Origin: Amphiura filiformis
Lineage: Eukaryota; Echinodermata; Ophiuroidea; Amphilepidida; Amphiuridae
Reading direction: 5' to 3'
NCBI RefSeq assembly: GCF_039555335.1
Contig: NC_092646.1
Coordinates: 20,977,029-21,041,028, forward strand
Length of the DNA stretch: 64,000 nt
The stretch's first letter is position 1. Each line of letters opens with the position of its first letter. This document shows, one piece after another, positions 44,509 through 57,300 of the stretch. The position numbers and the translations under genes are program-made. The notes beneath the pieces were generated by a model. The model was not told where the DNA came from. It saw only the letters and a program-made list of their open reading frames with translations, and ran no database searches.

Positions 44509-45606
44509 TCGCTCATTCTACAAAATCCGGTGCCAATCCACTGTAAAAATTGAAAAAAATAAAGTTGTTCAAAAAGACCTGCTTTTTGTGTTTTTTAAGA
44601 GCAAATGTATCACTACTTTCAGATGTAAAAGATTGTCAACACCACTTTTGTATTTTTCTTTCAGGACTTCATCATGTTTTTTAACACTAAAACTCAATGT
44701 AATGTGAGCTACGTTACCGGCTACAAAATGGGCTGGTTTTACTTAATCCAAGGTCATAAAAAGCAAACGAAAGATCACTTGAGTGAAATGTAACACCGAT
44801 TTCACCATTTCATAGAAGTTTTGAAGATGCATAAATGAGTGCGTAACGTAGCTCACAGTAACGTAGTTCACGGGTTTTAATGTTTTTGATGTGATTTGCG
44901 AACGTTAGAATGTTATGTCGGTTAATTCTAATATAAATGGGGTTCGATCACTGGTACCTATCACATATTATTAGGAAGTACTTGTTATACAAGTGCATAC
45001 TATGGAATTCTGGTAACGTAGCTCACCAATCTTAACATGGTCGGTCGAAATTTCAATGTTTACAACATTTCTATGCCAAAAATGCTACAGCATCACGATT
45101 TTTACTGTTATTTTTAAAACCTATGAGTGTTTCCTTTCAAAACCGTAAACTACGTTGATACCTCTGTTTTACGTCTTTCCAATAACGTGTGTTAAAAAGT
45201 GGTAACGTAGCTCACAGCGTTTTTAAGTGGAAAGTGCAATTTATTTTAGAATTACACAAAGACGTTTTAATCACTAAAAAATAATGTTGATATGCAATAT
45301 GATGACGCCTTATCTAATTAAAAACAACAAATATGTAAAGATATCGCATTTATTCAAAGAAAATATTAAGGATCAGATTTGACACTTGAGCAGTGGAAAC
45401 GCAATTTTAGCGATTTTCGAGCCTTTGCAAGGGTTAATCAGGCTGAAGAAAGCATTTAAAGTATGGACAACTATATATGTCCGTGTAGATCTCGTTTAGT
45501 TCTACCAGAAAAACAACATATTTGATGCCCTAAATGCTCGACAAAGTATTTGTGGACCAAAGAATGGAAAAAGGGCTATTGGCACCGGATTTTGTAGAAT
45601 GAGCGA
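44509..45606. mobile_element. TIR element, 1098 bp, with repeated GTAACGTAGCTCAC motif
   Basis: Perfect inverted ends of at least 29 bp begin TCGCTCATTCTACAAAATCC, with TA on both sides (44507-44508, 45607-45608). Inside, the 14-mer GTAACGTAGCTCAC or a one-base variant occurs five times: 44704-44717 (inverted), 44843-44856, 44858-44871 (variant), 45013-45026 and 45202-45215. No transposase was recognised. It lies in intron 1 of the DDX60-like gene, just after the Ngaro element. Confidence 0.82.
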
Positions 45607-45816
45607 TATACTAAGTTACAAATAAACACACAAATAAACTTTTAAAAAGGTGCAGGATTCAAATTAAAAGTTGGTGTGTTCAAAATGCATGGCATTATTT
45701 TATTTGTGTCATGTACATTTGTCATACGGTACTTTATTTGAGAAAAATATGAATATGATAGAAAAGAATATGAATATGGTTTTGTGACCCAGCTTTAGAA
45801 CAAACTGCTGCCACCG

Positions 45817-45892
45817 CAATTCTAATCCTAACCCTAATCTCTTAATTCTAATCCTAAAACTAACCTCTTAATCCTAATCTCTTGATTTGCAA
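45817..45892 (+). repeat. Telomere-like CCTAA-rich simple repeat
   Basis: Irregular TCTAATCCTAACCCTAATCT words lie immediately upstream of the exon 2 acceptor. This is an interstitial, degenerate telomere-like patch rather than a true telomere. Confidence 0.6.
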
Positions 45893-45924
45893 ATTATTAA
45901 TGCCATCTATCTATATCTGTATAG

Positions 45925-46127
45925 GGACTGTGCAAGCCCTGGAAGACTTGTCAATAAATGCACTTTATGACCCTGATGACGATTCTGAAGAAACTGAGAG
46001 CAGCAATTCAGATGATGATAGCATTGATGAAGATGGCGTGGTTGGTATGAGCTGTAGGGATTCTGATGGCGATGAATCGTCAGATACTTCCGAAGATGAA
46101 GATGATAAGCCAATAGTCCAAATGAAG
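45925..46127 (+). CDS. DDX60-like gene, exon 2 (acidic)
   Basis: Acceptor CTGTATAG precedes 203 bp with phase 1 at the start and 0 at the end. It encodes TVQALEDLSINALYDPDDD, a Ser/Asp/Glu-rich stretch (SEETESSNSDDDSIDED, then SSDTSEDEDD) and KPIVQMK, followed by a GTATGA donor. The acidic composition resembles disordered linkers that CK2 phosphorylates, which is inference. The phase fits exon 1 on one side and exon 3 on the other. It has no stop in the used frame. Confidence 0.62.
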
Positions 46128-46822
46128 GTATGACATGCAGGAATACAAATGTGACCTGCTACCGCGAAATGAGCGTAAAGTCACAAGTTGGTAGTTTCAG
46201 GACATCCTGGCTTCTAACGATATTCTTTGTTTGCCGCGTACCTGCGCAAGCCAGTAGCATGTCCTTCGTGAGTGGCCCATTATGCCCCCATTCACAAAAG
46301 ACATACAGACATACTATTTTGCTTGAACAGGTGTGTGTGTGTGTGAAACAAAGAACACCAACGCAACAGCCAGGACGTCTCAAAACTATACCAACTTGCG
46401 ACTTTGGGCTCATGTGGTGGTAACAGGTCTCATCATGTAAAATTAGAAGAAGGGGAAAACAATAGGAAAGCTACCACCAGTTGTGTAGGGAGGAATGGTA
46501 CGTGTTAAAACATTTAATCTTCAGGCATGGAAGCAGATTCCTTGCAGTTGTCAATTTCTGGAGAGATTCCCTCTGAATCAACAAATTTGGCAAAGAAGGG
46601 ATAAATTGCCTATATCCTAGTACCGTATGAATTCCATTAACTACCCAGGGTGCTTAGCAAATGAATTTTGGCTGGGCGCTAATGTTTCTGATATTGTTTA
46701 CATAATTGCAAAAATAATCCAGAATATGGATTTTATGTGTAGATTTGTTTGATATGTGTAGTTGCATGGATCCTGCACATAATGATAGAGGATCATGTGT
46801 AGTGAAGTTGCTGGGTGGGCAG
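46128..46822. other. Intron 2, no further gene
   Basis: A short GT run (46331-46344) and an inverted pair (GCGTAAAGTCACAAGTTGGT near 46169 and its complement near 46392) suggest a small hairpin element. Nothing coding. Confidence 0.4.
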
Positions 46823-47046
46823 TTAACCCCATGAGAACTACCTGCCGATTAGCCAAAAAGAAGTTTTCATTATCAATTGGACTAATCAGCAACATTGTTA
46901 GAATATATTCACCATGCAAAAAAATTGGGGTGAATTATTTGCAAAGCTCCATTCTGATTGGTGAAGTGAAGATATCACGTAATTGACCAATCAGAGGCAA
47001 TGTTAGATTAGCAGGTAGTGCTCAGGGGCCTTGGTCAGGGGATTAA
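46823..47046. mobile_element. TTAA-flanked MITE
   Basis: Starts TTAACCCCATGAGAACTACC and ends GGCTCAGGGG-like text before TTAA. The inverted ends share CTACCTGC. A second copy in opposite orientation is at 58157-58375. The TTAA target fits Kolobok/piggyBac-like elements. Confidence 0.72.
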
Positions 47047-47460
47047 TGGAAGTATCTCTAATCAAGTTGTTCTTCATGTGTGTAAAGTTTCAAAAATGGG
47101 GAATGATCTTTGTTTCTTTTGGGGTTTGGGGTGTGCACCTGTGTAAATGACCTACAATCCTTGAAAAACGTCCTTGTAACACTTTAGGCATCTTTAGTAT
47201 AATCAAATATGTATTTCTAATGTGGATAAAAATGTTCGTTGGTGTTAGAAGAAAGCTGGACCTCAATTAACACTTCCCTCCCCCCATCATTCAATGTTGC
47301 GACACTTAAGAGACACTGAACACATTTGCACATCTCAACATTGCACGGGGGAGCGTGTGGGGGGATTCATTTTCCCCTCAAGAATAAATGTTTCAAGACT
47401 TTTTTGAGGATTGTAGATGTCTGCAAGTGCACTATATATGGTGATACATTATTATTATTT

Positions 47461-47841
47461 AACCACTCTGGTATAGGCCCACCTTTGGCTATAAGCCCAC
47501 CCCCTATTTTTCAAACCATTCTGAGAACAAGGGTGCACTCGGGTTACGGGTATAAGCCCAGTAGTAATTTTGGCGTAGTTCTTAAATCATAACAATGCTT
47601 TTCTTTCACATTTTAGAACAAATAAAAAAAAATATCAGTTAAAAATTAACATTCCATACTTATAATTTTAAAAAACTTGACATAGATGATAGAAATAGCT
47701 GGTACATCGGGCATATTCAAATGTGGCAGATTGTTCTTATTTTTAAATTCAACTACTAGCCCCTCCCCAGTTATAAGCCCACCCCCACTTTTGAAGTGAA
47801 TTTTCCCATCTGGGGTGGGCTTATACGTACCTGAGTGGTTA
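47461..47841. mobile_element. TIR element, ~380 bp
   Basis: The inverted ends AACCACTCTGGTATAGGCCC and GGGCTTATACGTACCTGAGTGGTT enclose AT-rich sequence with further GCCCACCCCC copies near both ends. No coding capacity. It lies in intron 2. Confidence 0.7.
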
Positions 47842-47942
47842 TGGTAGATTCACACAAATTTCCAAAGTAGGCTGATTTTGCAAGATTTGCCCAAAACTAC
47901 AGGGAAGCGCCCCATCTGCAGTAACATTTTAATTTTGTCCAG

Positions 47943-47998
47943 ATATACAGAAAAGCACAGGAAGCATGCCAGGAGCTGTACATCAATGCACCAAGAAT
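47943..47998 (+). CDS. DDX60-like gene, exon 3
   Basis: A short exon between TTTTGTCCAG and a GTGAGT donor encodes IYRKAQEACQELYINAPR plus two bases. Length 56 bp, phase 0 at the start and 2 at the end. This is exactly what is needed to join exon 2 (ends phase 0) and exon 4 (starts with one base). In order it sits just before the conserved ESDLFTIDGDSLL block. This helical, charged segment is plausible as the start of the conserved N-terminal region. Confidence 0.6.
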
Positions 47999-48504
47999 GT
48001 GAGTATATAAGATTTCTCCACTTGGCCAGGAAAATCTCTGTTTTATGGGCGGACGCCCGGACTTTCCAAGTAGAGTTGGTCGGTCAAGATTTTTTTTTCT
48101 GGAGGCTAAGATGACCCTAAAATATCACTGAAAGCTTGAAAAATCAGATGATTTTTTTGTAAACATATTCTTAAAATTTCTTCTCTTTTTTCAAAAATAT
48201 TCAGTCAAAATCAATTAATTTTGGCCAAAAATGGCTGATTTTACATGATTTTAGCAAAATTCAGAAAAAAATCTCCCGAAATGCAAAATCTGGGTCGATC
48301 GGGCTCATAAAACAGAATCATGGAATTACTTTTAATTAACATGCACAGATCCATTGAGGAAAAAAAATCTTTAACATTTTCTGAAGTTGATAAATCAAGG
48401 AAATACCCATAAATCAGTTGGGCAGGTAACTCATAAAAGTTACCAGCCCAACAGAAATATTTTTCTTGACAGATATTTACCTGAAGCCAGAGCCACACTT
48501 GATA

Positions 48505-49158
48505 GTAATAAAGGAAGTCTCCGGCAATCACAACATTATGCCTTATATGTTCGAAAAATAATTATCAAGCACGAATCAATGACCTCAAAAACAAATAAAA
48601 ACAGCTGTCTCTCTCCATACAATATTCAAATTTTTCTGGTACCGAAATTGCCTGGGGCAATGACGTCCCAGTAACACAATGAATGTTGAGTGTCAATTGA
48701 GCACAAATTACCATGACGTCATTGTCCTAGACAATTTTGGCACCGGAGTTTTGAATATCGGGTGTTGAGAGCCGGCTGTTTTTATTTGTTTTTATGGTCA
48801 ATATGAGTTTGTTTTAAATAGAACCACATGATTCGTGCATGATAATTGCTTTATAACATATGTGATGCGATCAAGCAAAATCAGTTGTAACTTGGAAATA
48901 TCGATTTTGAGATATAACCAAACAAAGGAAATATTTCCTTTTGTTTCCTCTTGTTTTGAAAACTCTTTAATTGCTCATATATATCTTTGGAACTGGTTGT
49001 TCAATTTCAATGGGGTTTTCTGCCAAATCCAGCTTTGTAAATGCTTGTTACTATTCTATAAAAACTGAAAATTTAATATTTCCGAATTCCGACTGATTAT
49101 GCTTAATCGCATCACAAATGAGGAATAATGTTGTAATTGTTGGAGACTTCCTTTAAAT
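48505..49158. mobile_element. Inverted-repeat element (AGTCTCCGGCAATCAC family), copy 1
   Basis: The outer arms GGAAGTCTCCGGCAATCACA and TTGTAATTGTTGGAGACTTCC, with a second inner inverted pair around GACGTCATTG, give a palindromic layout. A related copy at 60541-61131 shares the arms and much of the interior. It is non-coding and lies in intron 3. Confidence 0.7.
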
Positions 49159-50086
49159 ACACGCAATTTGCAAACTTTCTCTGACCATGTTGCATTGCGT
49201 TTATGCAGGCGCGTAGCAAGCGGGGGGACAGGGTGGACGAAGTCCATGGGCCCCGAGGGCTCAGGGGCCCCGAGCACAAAAGCAAAAATTAAATAAGGGC
49301 TGAAAATGGAGAGCAGGGCCGGATTTTTATACCATTGGGACAGATGGGCCAGGGTCCAAGGCAGTTTTGGGCCCCAAAATTGCCTCATGCATGTTCCTTT
49401 TAACCCCAATAACAGCATGTTTTATGGTCAAAATAGGGCAAAATTGTAAAATTCAAAAAATTGAATTGAACAAAATATGTTAGTCCCCCCCTTTGTCCCC
49501 CTTTAGTTAAACCAAAACTTGGCTACTGACTTAAATGCACATGCCTTCCTCGGCATGTGAGTTCGGGCCTCCAAATTTTAGCCTGGACCAGGGCCCCATA
49601 AGGTAGGCTAAATCCCGCCCTTTTTTTGGTGGGTATGTTCCCCTGGATTTTTGTGGTGGTGGGTCTTTGGGAGCTGATGGCGTACCGGTACAAGGGGGTC
49701 TTTTGGAGCTGCGAACAAGTAAAAGGGGCTTTTGGAGCTGCAAACAGTCAAAATCAAGGGTCTTGCTTGGCTTTTTGGTTGAAAATTGCCTGGAAAAAAA
49801 CCCATCAAAAATGTGAGGAATGAGCAATTTATACTCTGATCAGCTCGTAATAGGCGGGACTCGTAACATCGTAGATTGATATAGAATGGCGTACACAGAG
49901 CTGGGCGCAGCATCTAAGCGAACTGCGCTTTGCGTATTGTGTGAATGACACGTGCTTTTGTGAATTTACGCGTGCGTAAGTTGGAACTTTATTGACCCGC
50001 GCAGTAACAAAAACCGAATAATTCCCGCCTATTAAGCGCTGATCATAGTATAGTGGTCTTTTAGAGCTGAAATTATCAAAATCAAT
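49159..50086. other. Intron 3 spacer with G-rich repeats
   Basis: Loose repeats of GGTCTTTxxGAGCTG and GGGGCC-rich text similar to 29030-29200. No coding sequence. Confidence 0.4.
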
Positions 50087-53000
50087 GGTCTTTCAGAGCT
50101 GTGAAATTCAAAAAGGGGGTCTTTCCAGGGGAACATACCCATGTGGTCATTTGTGTTAAGTGCCCCCCCCCCATGTTTAAACTGGTTTTGATCCCACAAA
50201 ATGGAAAATAAATGCAAAATAGATGTTAAATTTATTCCAGTGCATCACTTGTTTATTTACATTGTGGCATGACGAACCCAAAGCGTATCATGCGATGATC
50301 ACATGCGAAGGTCGCAGTGTGTCACGTAAACAGATCTTTGGTGTTGGCTTTGCGTTTGCATATATGGATCACATGCGGTGTTTTCACAAAGGCTGTATTT
50401 TGGACCCAATTTTAATGGTGACATCACTGGAAAAGGGCTATATTTACATCATTATTTATACGCAAGTCAAGTATTTACATAAATATTACATGCCATTTCT
50501 TATTTTTTACTTTTTGAACTTTGTATATTGGAGTGATGTAAATCTTCCGGAAATTGTCGAATTCTGGATTTTTTTTTTTTTTTAATTCTTTTTTTTTTTT
50601 TTTTTTGCATTTCCGGAATTAGATGATGATAATTCATCATAAAAAGAGCCAAAAAAACTTTTTTAGGAGGGGGTGATACCCTGCAGCGTATTCCCCGGAC
50701 AAACCCCTCTAAATGTTCCATACCGCGCACAAGCCCGCGGCCACCTGTCCAACGGACCAGATGGATTTTCAGGAAATGGATATGTTGCCCATTTACATCC
50801 CTGATATTGCGATATTTGAGTATCTTGTCTGCAAAATGGAAAATGGAGGTTGGAATGCAAATGGTGTATCACATTCAAGTCAAGTTTGCAAGCATGGGCT
50901 ATTCCAGTTGAAACCCATACCCCATATGGAAGACATGACCTTAATTCACCAGCGAAGTGTTATGTGTAATCCGATTATCACTATGTCAACTGAATCACGC
51001 TTTTGAGTTCTGCACCATGATCAAAATGATCGCAACACAAAGTCTATAGCATGTACTACCAATTCCAGAAGGTGTGTGATCCAGTTACCAAGCAGTTATG
51101 TAACCACTTCACTGGCGAATCTCCCACACGTGGGTAGATTTCAAATGAAGTCATCCATTCAGGTGGGGGTGTAGATTTCAAATGGAGTCATCATTCAAGT
51201 AAATCCATTTGAAATTCACACTCCCTGTGTGGAAGATTATATAGGGCATGTCTTCCATAGGGGGTGTATATATTACAATTGGAATCTACTAGCCCAATAC
51301 ATACAAATCCAGGGTGCTCAAAATTAAAAATACCCTAAACTTACAAGTTTGTCTTTCAAAATTGGTGATTTTTAAGTGCCCTCTGTCAGATGATTTAGTA
51401 CTTTCGTAATATTGTAAAATAAGATTATGAATAATTCAAGTTGTCCTCATTTGTTTTCTGAAAATATGTGACAGGAAATTGACTCGGAATCAACTTTCAT
51501 TGGCCTTACTGTTGTTGTATTTAATTCTCAAACACAACAGAAACATTTGAAAGGACCGACTGCATCCTACAAGAATTATACTTGTAAGCATCCGCGTGAA
51601 AGAAAACTTTACTTTTTAAGCTGTAAATTGCGTTTGATAAAGGCTTTGGAACTTTTTTCTTCTTTTTTTTTTAATTTATTATTTTTTTTACAAAAAAAGT
51701 TAGGCACAAAAGTGTGGTTTCCGAGCGATTTTACAAACCAGATAATGAAAATTTTGGAGCCGATTTCAACATCGCCAGGAATGGCCGATCATTATCACTG
51801 AATGACACTCATACCTACACATGCAAATGTCTATCCTTGTTTAGGGGCAAATTTCAAACCAATTCCTCGCTTAGGGTGTTTTTTAATGTGTCTCCTTGTT
51901 TAGAGGAATATTCAAATTGAGGGTGTTTTTATTTGAGAAAAAATCCTCATTTAGGGTTAGTTTGCCAAAGTTTCGACATCCTCGCTTAGGGTCATTTTTG
52001 AAAGTCAATTCACGCGGATGCTTACAACTTTTATGAGTGCCCCCCGGTCTCAAACACAACATGTACATTATAGTATAGTGATGCTTATAGTACACTACCC
52101 ATGATTTGAAAAGATTTCAACCATGCAATATCATTGGTCTTTCAGAGCTGTGAAATTCAAAAAGGGGGTCTTTCCAGGGGAACATACCCATGTGGTCATT
52201 TGTGTTAAGTGCCCCCCCCCCATGTTTAAACTGGTTTTCCCACAAAATGGAAAATAAATGCAAAATAGATGTTAAATTTATTCCAGTGCGTCACTTGTTT
52301 ATTTACATTGTGGCATGACGAACCCAAAGCGTATCATGCGATGGTCACATGCGAAGGTCGCAGTGTGTCACGTAAACAGATCTTTGGTGTTGGCTTTGCG
52401 TTTGCATATGGATCACATGCGGTGTTTTCACAAAGGCTGTATTTTGGACCCAATTTTAATGGTGACATCACTGGAAAAGGGCTATATTTACATCATTATT
52501 TATACGCAAGTCAAGTATTTACATAAATATTACCCTTTTTGAACTTTGTATATTGGAGGGATGTAAATCTTCCGGAAATTGTCGGAATTCTGGAAATTAA
52601 CATTTTGGCCATAAAAAATCTGGAAATGTGAACAATTTTTTTTTTTTTAAATTCTTTTTTTTTTTTTTTTTTTGCATTTCCGGAATTAGATGATGATAAT
52701 TCATCATAAAAGAGCCAAAAAACTTTTTTAGGAGGGGGGTGATACCCTGCAGCGTATTCCCCGGACAAACCCCTCTAAATGTTCCATACCGCGCACAAGC
52801 CCGCGGCCATCTGTCCAACGGACCAGATGGATTTTCAGGAAATGGATATGTTGCCCATTTACATCCCTGATATTGCGATATTTGAGTATCTTGTCTGCAA
52901 AATGGAAAATGGAGGTTGGAATGCAAATGGTGTATCACATTCAAGTCAAGTTTGCAAGCATGGGTTATTCCAGTTGAAACCCATACCCCATATGGAAGAC

Positions 53001-54201
53001 ATGACCTTAATTCACCAGCGAAGTGTTTTGTGTAATCCGATTATCACTATGTCAACTGAATCACGCTTTTGAGTTCTGCACCATGATCAAAATGATCGCA
53101 ACACAAAGTCTATATCATGTACTACCAATTCCAGAAGGTGTGTGATCCAGTTACCAAGCAGTTATGTAACCACTTCACTGGCGAATCTCCCACACGTGGG
53201 TAGATTTCAAATGAAGTCATCCATTCAGGTGGGGGTGTAGATTTCAAATGGAGTCATCATTCAAGTAAATCCATTTGAAATTCACACTCCCTGTGTGGAA
53301 GATTATATAGGGCATGTCTTCCATAGGGGTGTATATATTACAATTGGAATCTACTAGCCCAATACATACAAATCCAGGGTGCTCAAAATTAAAAATACCC
53401 TAAACTTACAAGTTTGTCTTTCAAAATTGGTGATTTTTAAGTGCCCTCTGTCAGATGATTTAGTACTTTCGTAATATTGTAAAATAAGATTATGAATAAT
53501 TCAAGTTGTCCTCATTTGTTTTCTGAAAATATGTGACAGGAAATTGACTCGGAATCAACTTTCATTGGCCTTACTGTTGTTGTATTTAATTCTCAAACAC
53601 AACAGAAACATTAGAAAGGACCGACTGCATCCTACAAGAATTATACTTGTAAGCATCCGCGTGAAAGAAAACTTTACTTTTTAAGCTGTAAATTGCGTTT
53701 GATAAAGGCTTTGGAACTTTTTTCTTCTTTTTTTTTTAAATTTATTATTTTTTTTACAAAAAAGTTAGGCACAAAAGTGTGGTTTCCGAGCGATTTTACA
53801 AACCAGATAATGAAAAATTTGGAGCCGATTTCAACATCGCCAGGAATGGCCGATCATTATCACTGAATGACACTCATACCTACACATGCAAATGTCTATC
53901 CTTGTTTAGGGGCAAATTTCAAACCAATTCCTCGCTTAGGGTGTTTTTTAATGTGTCTCCTTGTTTAGAGGAATATTCAAATTGAGGGTGTTTTTATTTG
54001 AGAAAAAATCCTCGTTTAGGGTTAGTTTGCCAAAGTTTCGACATCCTCGCTTAGGGTCATTTTTGAAAGTCAATTCACGCGGATGCTTACAACTTTTATG
54101 AGTGCCCCCCGGTCTCAAACACAACATGTACATTATAGTATAGTGATGCTTATAGTACACTACCCATGATTTGAAAAGATTTCAACCATGCAATATCATT
54201 G
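50087..54201 (+). repeat. Tandem duplication, ~2.05-kb unit x 2
   Basis: Unit 1 (50087-52135) and unit 2 (52136-54201) are nearly identical along their length, including the CCGCGCACAAGCCCGCGGCC and CACACTCCCTGTGTGGAAG segments. A few small indels separate them; for example about 45 bp around 52585-52632 is absent from unit 1. The break at the end of unit 2 shows a junction at ATCATTG/G. It is non-coding and lies inside intron 3 of the DDX60-like gene. Each unit holds one copy of the GTGGAAGAT family repeat. Confidence 0.93.
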
Positions 54202-54321
54202 TTGTTACTAAGCAAGTGGGGCGCTCAGGTTGGCACTTTTGTGACATACACAGTTATTGCGCACACGTGTAAATTAAGGCACCTACACATTTGTCTAAGA
54301 ATTTAAAATAACAACAGTTAA

Positions 54322-57300
54322 TTATATATTACAACAGTTCACAGGTATAGCACTGGGTTCCTGCAGTTCTCTCTTCAGATTTTGCCAAAACAAGTTGTAC
54401 TCCCCATGATCATCAGTTTCCCATATCAAATACTGTCCATAGCGGAGCAATTGGCGTAGCAAACAAGACTGTCTATCATGGGGAATTTCCTCAAGGAAGA
54501 CAAAGGTCAAGGTATTGTTATCTTGTGCCCGTCTTTGCCGTTGTGTTATGATGTTCAATTCCATACAACAATACCTGTCCTCAAGAAATTGAGGCGACAA
54601 TATCACTAGACTATGCCATAGTCTATTTTTGATAAATAAAAACATGTTAATCATGATGAAAGCATTCAGTTGAACTCGAAATTATACTGATATTTAATAC
54701 ATCAAAATACTAGTATAAAATTGTTATGAAAAAGTTAATATAATTATATTAGTGACAGTAAAAGTAAAGTGGCTTATATTATTGAATGCAACATATCATA
54801 ATGTCATAATTGTATTGGCACTTCAGTACTGAACACTTCTGATTTTAGAATCTGCCAGTTTATTAATCGCGAAATTCCAGGTTAAAAATAGACTATGGAC
54901 ATTCAATTAAAAACGTGATTTTGAACAGGCAAAGTCCCTAACACTCACACTGTCAATCATACTTGTTTATCAATCAAATTTAACCGCAAGCAAATACAAG
55001 ACGCGCTCATTGACTTACTGACGCGCTCATTGACTTGCTGACACGTTCATGCAATTACACAACACAAAGGCGGCGTAGGCCACATACTTGTGTACCATGT
55101 AGTTATTAATGGTAATGACAGGTACCCGGAGGATTTAAACCATAACGATATCTGGGCGACCAATCACAAGCCAGATCCATTTAAAGTTGAATTACATCAT
55201 CGCCAATTTTAGTAGGCCAGATTTCCGACAATCTCATCCATAGAAGCTCATAGACAGCCGTTTTAAGCATGTAAACCGCAATCCAATGTCAGTAGTCCAC
55301 TTGGGAAGCTAACAAACAGAGGGAGTAGGGTGACTGAAAAGATCAGATGTGAAAATCTATCAATTGTGCACACATTAATTAAATCAGAGTTTTAAGCTTA
55401 AATACAATATCCAGAGTATGCACAATGGGCAAGTGGACTACGGGTAGTCTACAATATCACTAGAATTTTACGACTGTTTTGAATGATTTCCGATAGTGTA
55501 CCACTCCCGTTTAAAACATCTCTGATTCGCAGGGAAAGTCTGAAATTTTCTGCAACTGCAATATTGGGTAAAAGTTCACCATCTACCCATTGTTGGTCGT
55601 TAACGTGGTAGCATACGTACGCGTCATATTGTGAATCGTTCGGGAGATCAGTGTCCACACTGTAATTTTCGGTGAGAACAGCAGAAGCATCGTTCATGAG
55701 TTGATAACTCCTATGCTGTCTGCGCTGACGATATAATAATGCGAAAATAATGACCAACATTACGAGTAGGCTGCAGCAGGCACCAACAGTGACGTAAATC
55801 CAAAGATATAATTTGCAGTCCAAGTTGATTTCAGTAATGCTTAGCCCCTCCCACATCGATTGTTGTGATTGCGCCCTTGACAAAGGTAACTGTCAAGGTA
55901 ATGTTGAAGATACACAACTCGATCCGTCTTTATCCACTTGTTCAATGCTTGGTTGTCACAGTCGCAGTACAGGTGATTGTACATTAAGCCCAACTTCCGC
56001 AATTTAGGATGATTCAAAATGGATACCGAGACATTTTTTATATAATTATCACTCAAATCTAAAGTTTCCAAATTCGGCAGATTTTGTATGTAATTCATAT
56101 CAATTCCCTGATATTCATTCGCTATTATGCCGCTATAATTGAGATATACCAGGTTTGCATAGGATATTCCAGGCAATATAATGGGACTTGGAAACATGAA
56201 CGCGTTGCCACTTAAATCAAGATATTCTAATAATACCAAATTATTGAAGAACTGTGCCAGTTTGTCATTGAAATCCCTGATATTACTTGAAGTGATAGCT
56301 AGAGTCTTCAGTTTTGGTGCATTGATACTAGTTAGTGGATACCCACTCTCATAAACATACAAGTGCGCCAAATACAAGTGCTCCAAATTAGGTGCATTAA
56401 ACCGCTGTAATCCGGAACCAATATATGAGTTTGACAAGTCAAGAGTTTCAAGAAATGGGCATTCAAAACTCTTGGCAAAGTTGTAATTAGAATAGTCTTG
56501 TCTGTTACTGCCATCAAACAATTCAAGATTAGGAAATAAATGACAAACCGTTGTGATATTGGACATCGGAGAAGGGGGACCTTGATTTGTTGTCAGGAAT
56601 ATCTTTTTCAAATTTGGCAGTGTGCATGAAATATGAGAACGAGGGTGCTTGGTTCAAACCAATTTGATATATCTAATGTTTCTAGAGCAGACATTGAGCA
56701 TATATTACTTTCAAAATAATCCAGGTAATATTCTCTGTTCTGAGAAAAGTTCAATGTCTTCATGGTGTTGTAACTGTCGGATAAATTCAATTTGGCGTGG
56801 ATTTCATCGAATGATGATATATGTAACTCATGCAAATCGTACAGGCCTCTGAAGGTGTCTTGGTCAATAAATATGAAGTAAAAATTCCCATATATATGTA
56901 ATTCTTGAAGAGCTGGAAACCATTGAAATGGTGAACCATCAAAAGTAATTCTGTCATCGTTATTTGGATATCCCGAGATAAATTCTATTTCAAGTTCATG
57001 CAATGATATGTTCGCTAATGGTTCAAATGTTGGTGTCCGTATACGTATATCTACACCCTCTATGTCGGTATAGAAGGTCACTGACAAGTGCTTAAGTGAT
57101 GAGTTTGAATAGTTAAAAGCTTGCACAGCTGTCTCCAAATCTGGGTAAATATCTGTGTAAAAACTTGTGAGATTTCCAAATAGATCAAATAAAATGTCTG
57201 GTACTCCTGTTTGCTCGTATCGTTGAGAACGGGGTTTAGAGTAGTGAAGCGATTTCAGATGAACATATTCTAAACATTTGTCGCAAAGACTGATATTAAC

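Noticed and set aside
45817..45892. A telomere or chromosome end
   Set aside because: The repeat is short, irregular and lies inside a gene.
54610..55450. Insert as a normal intron of the Toll-like receptor
   Set aside because: A GT-AG pair could be drawn in frame, but it would add residues inside a conserved TIR box and leave the 13-bp duplication unexplained. It is kept as an alternative needing transcript evidence.
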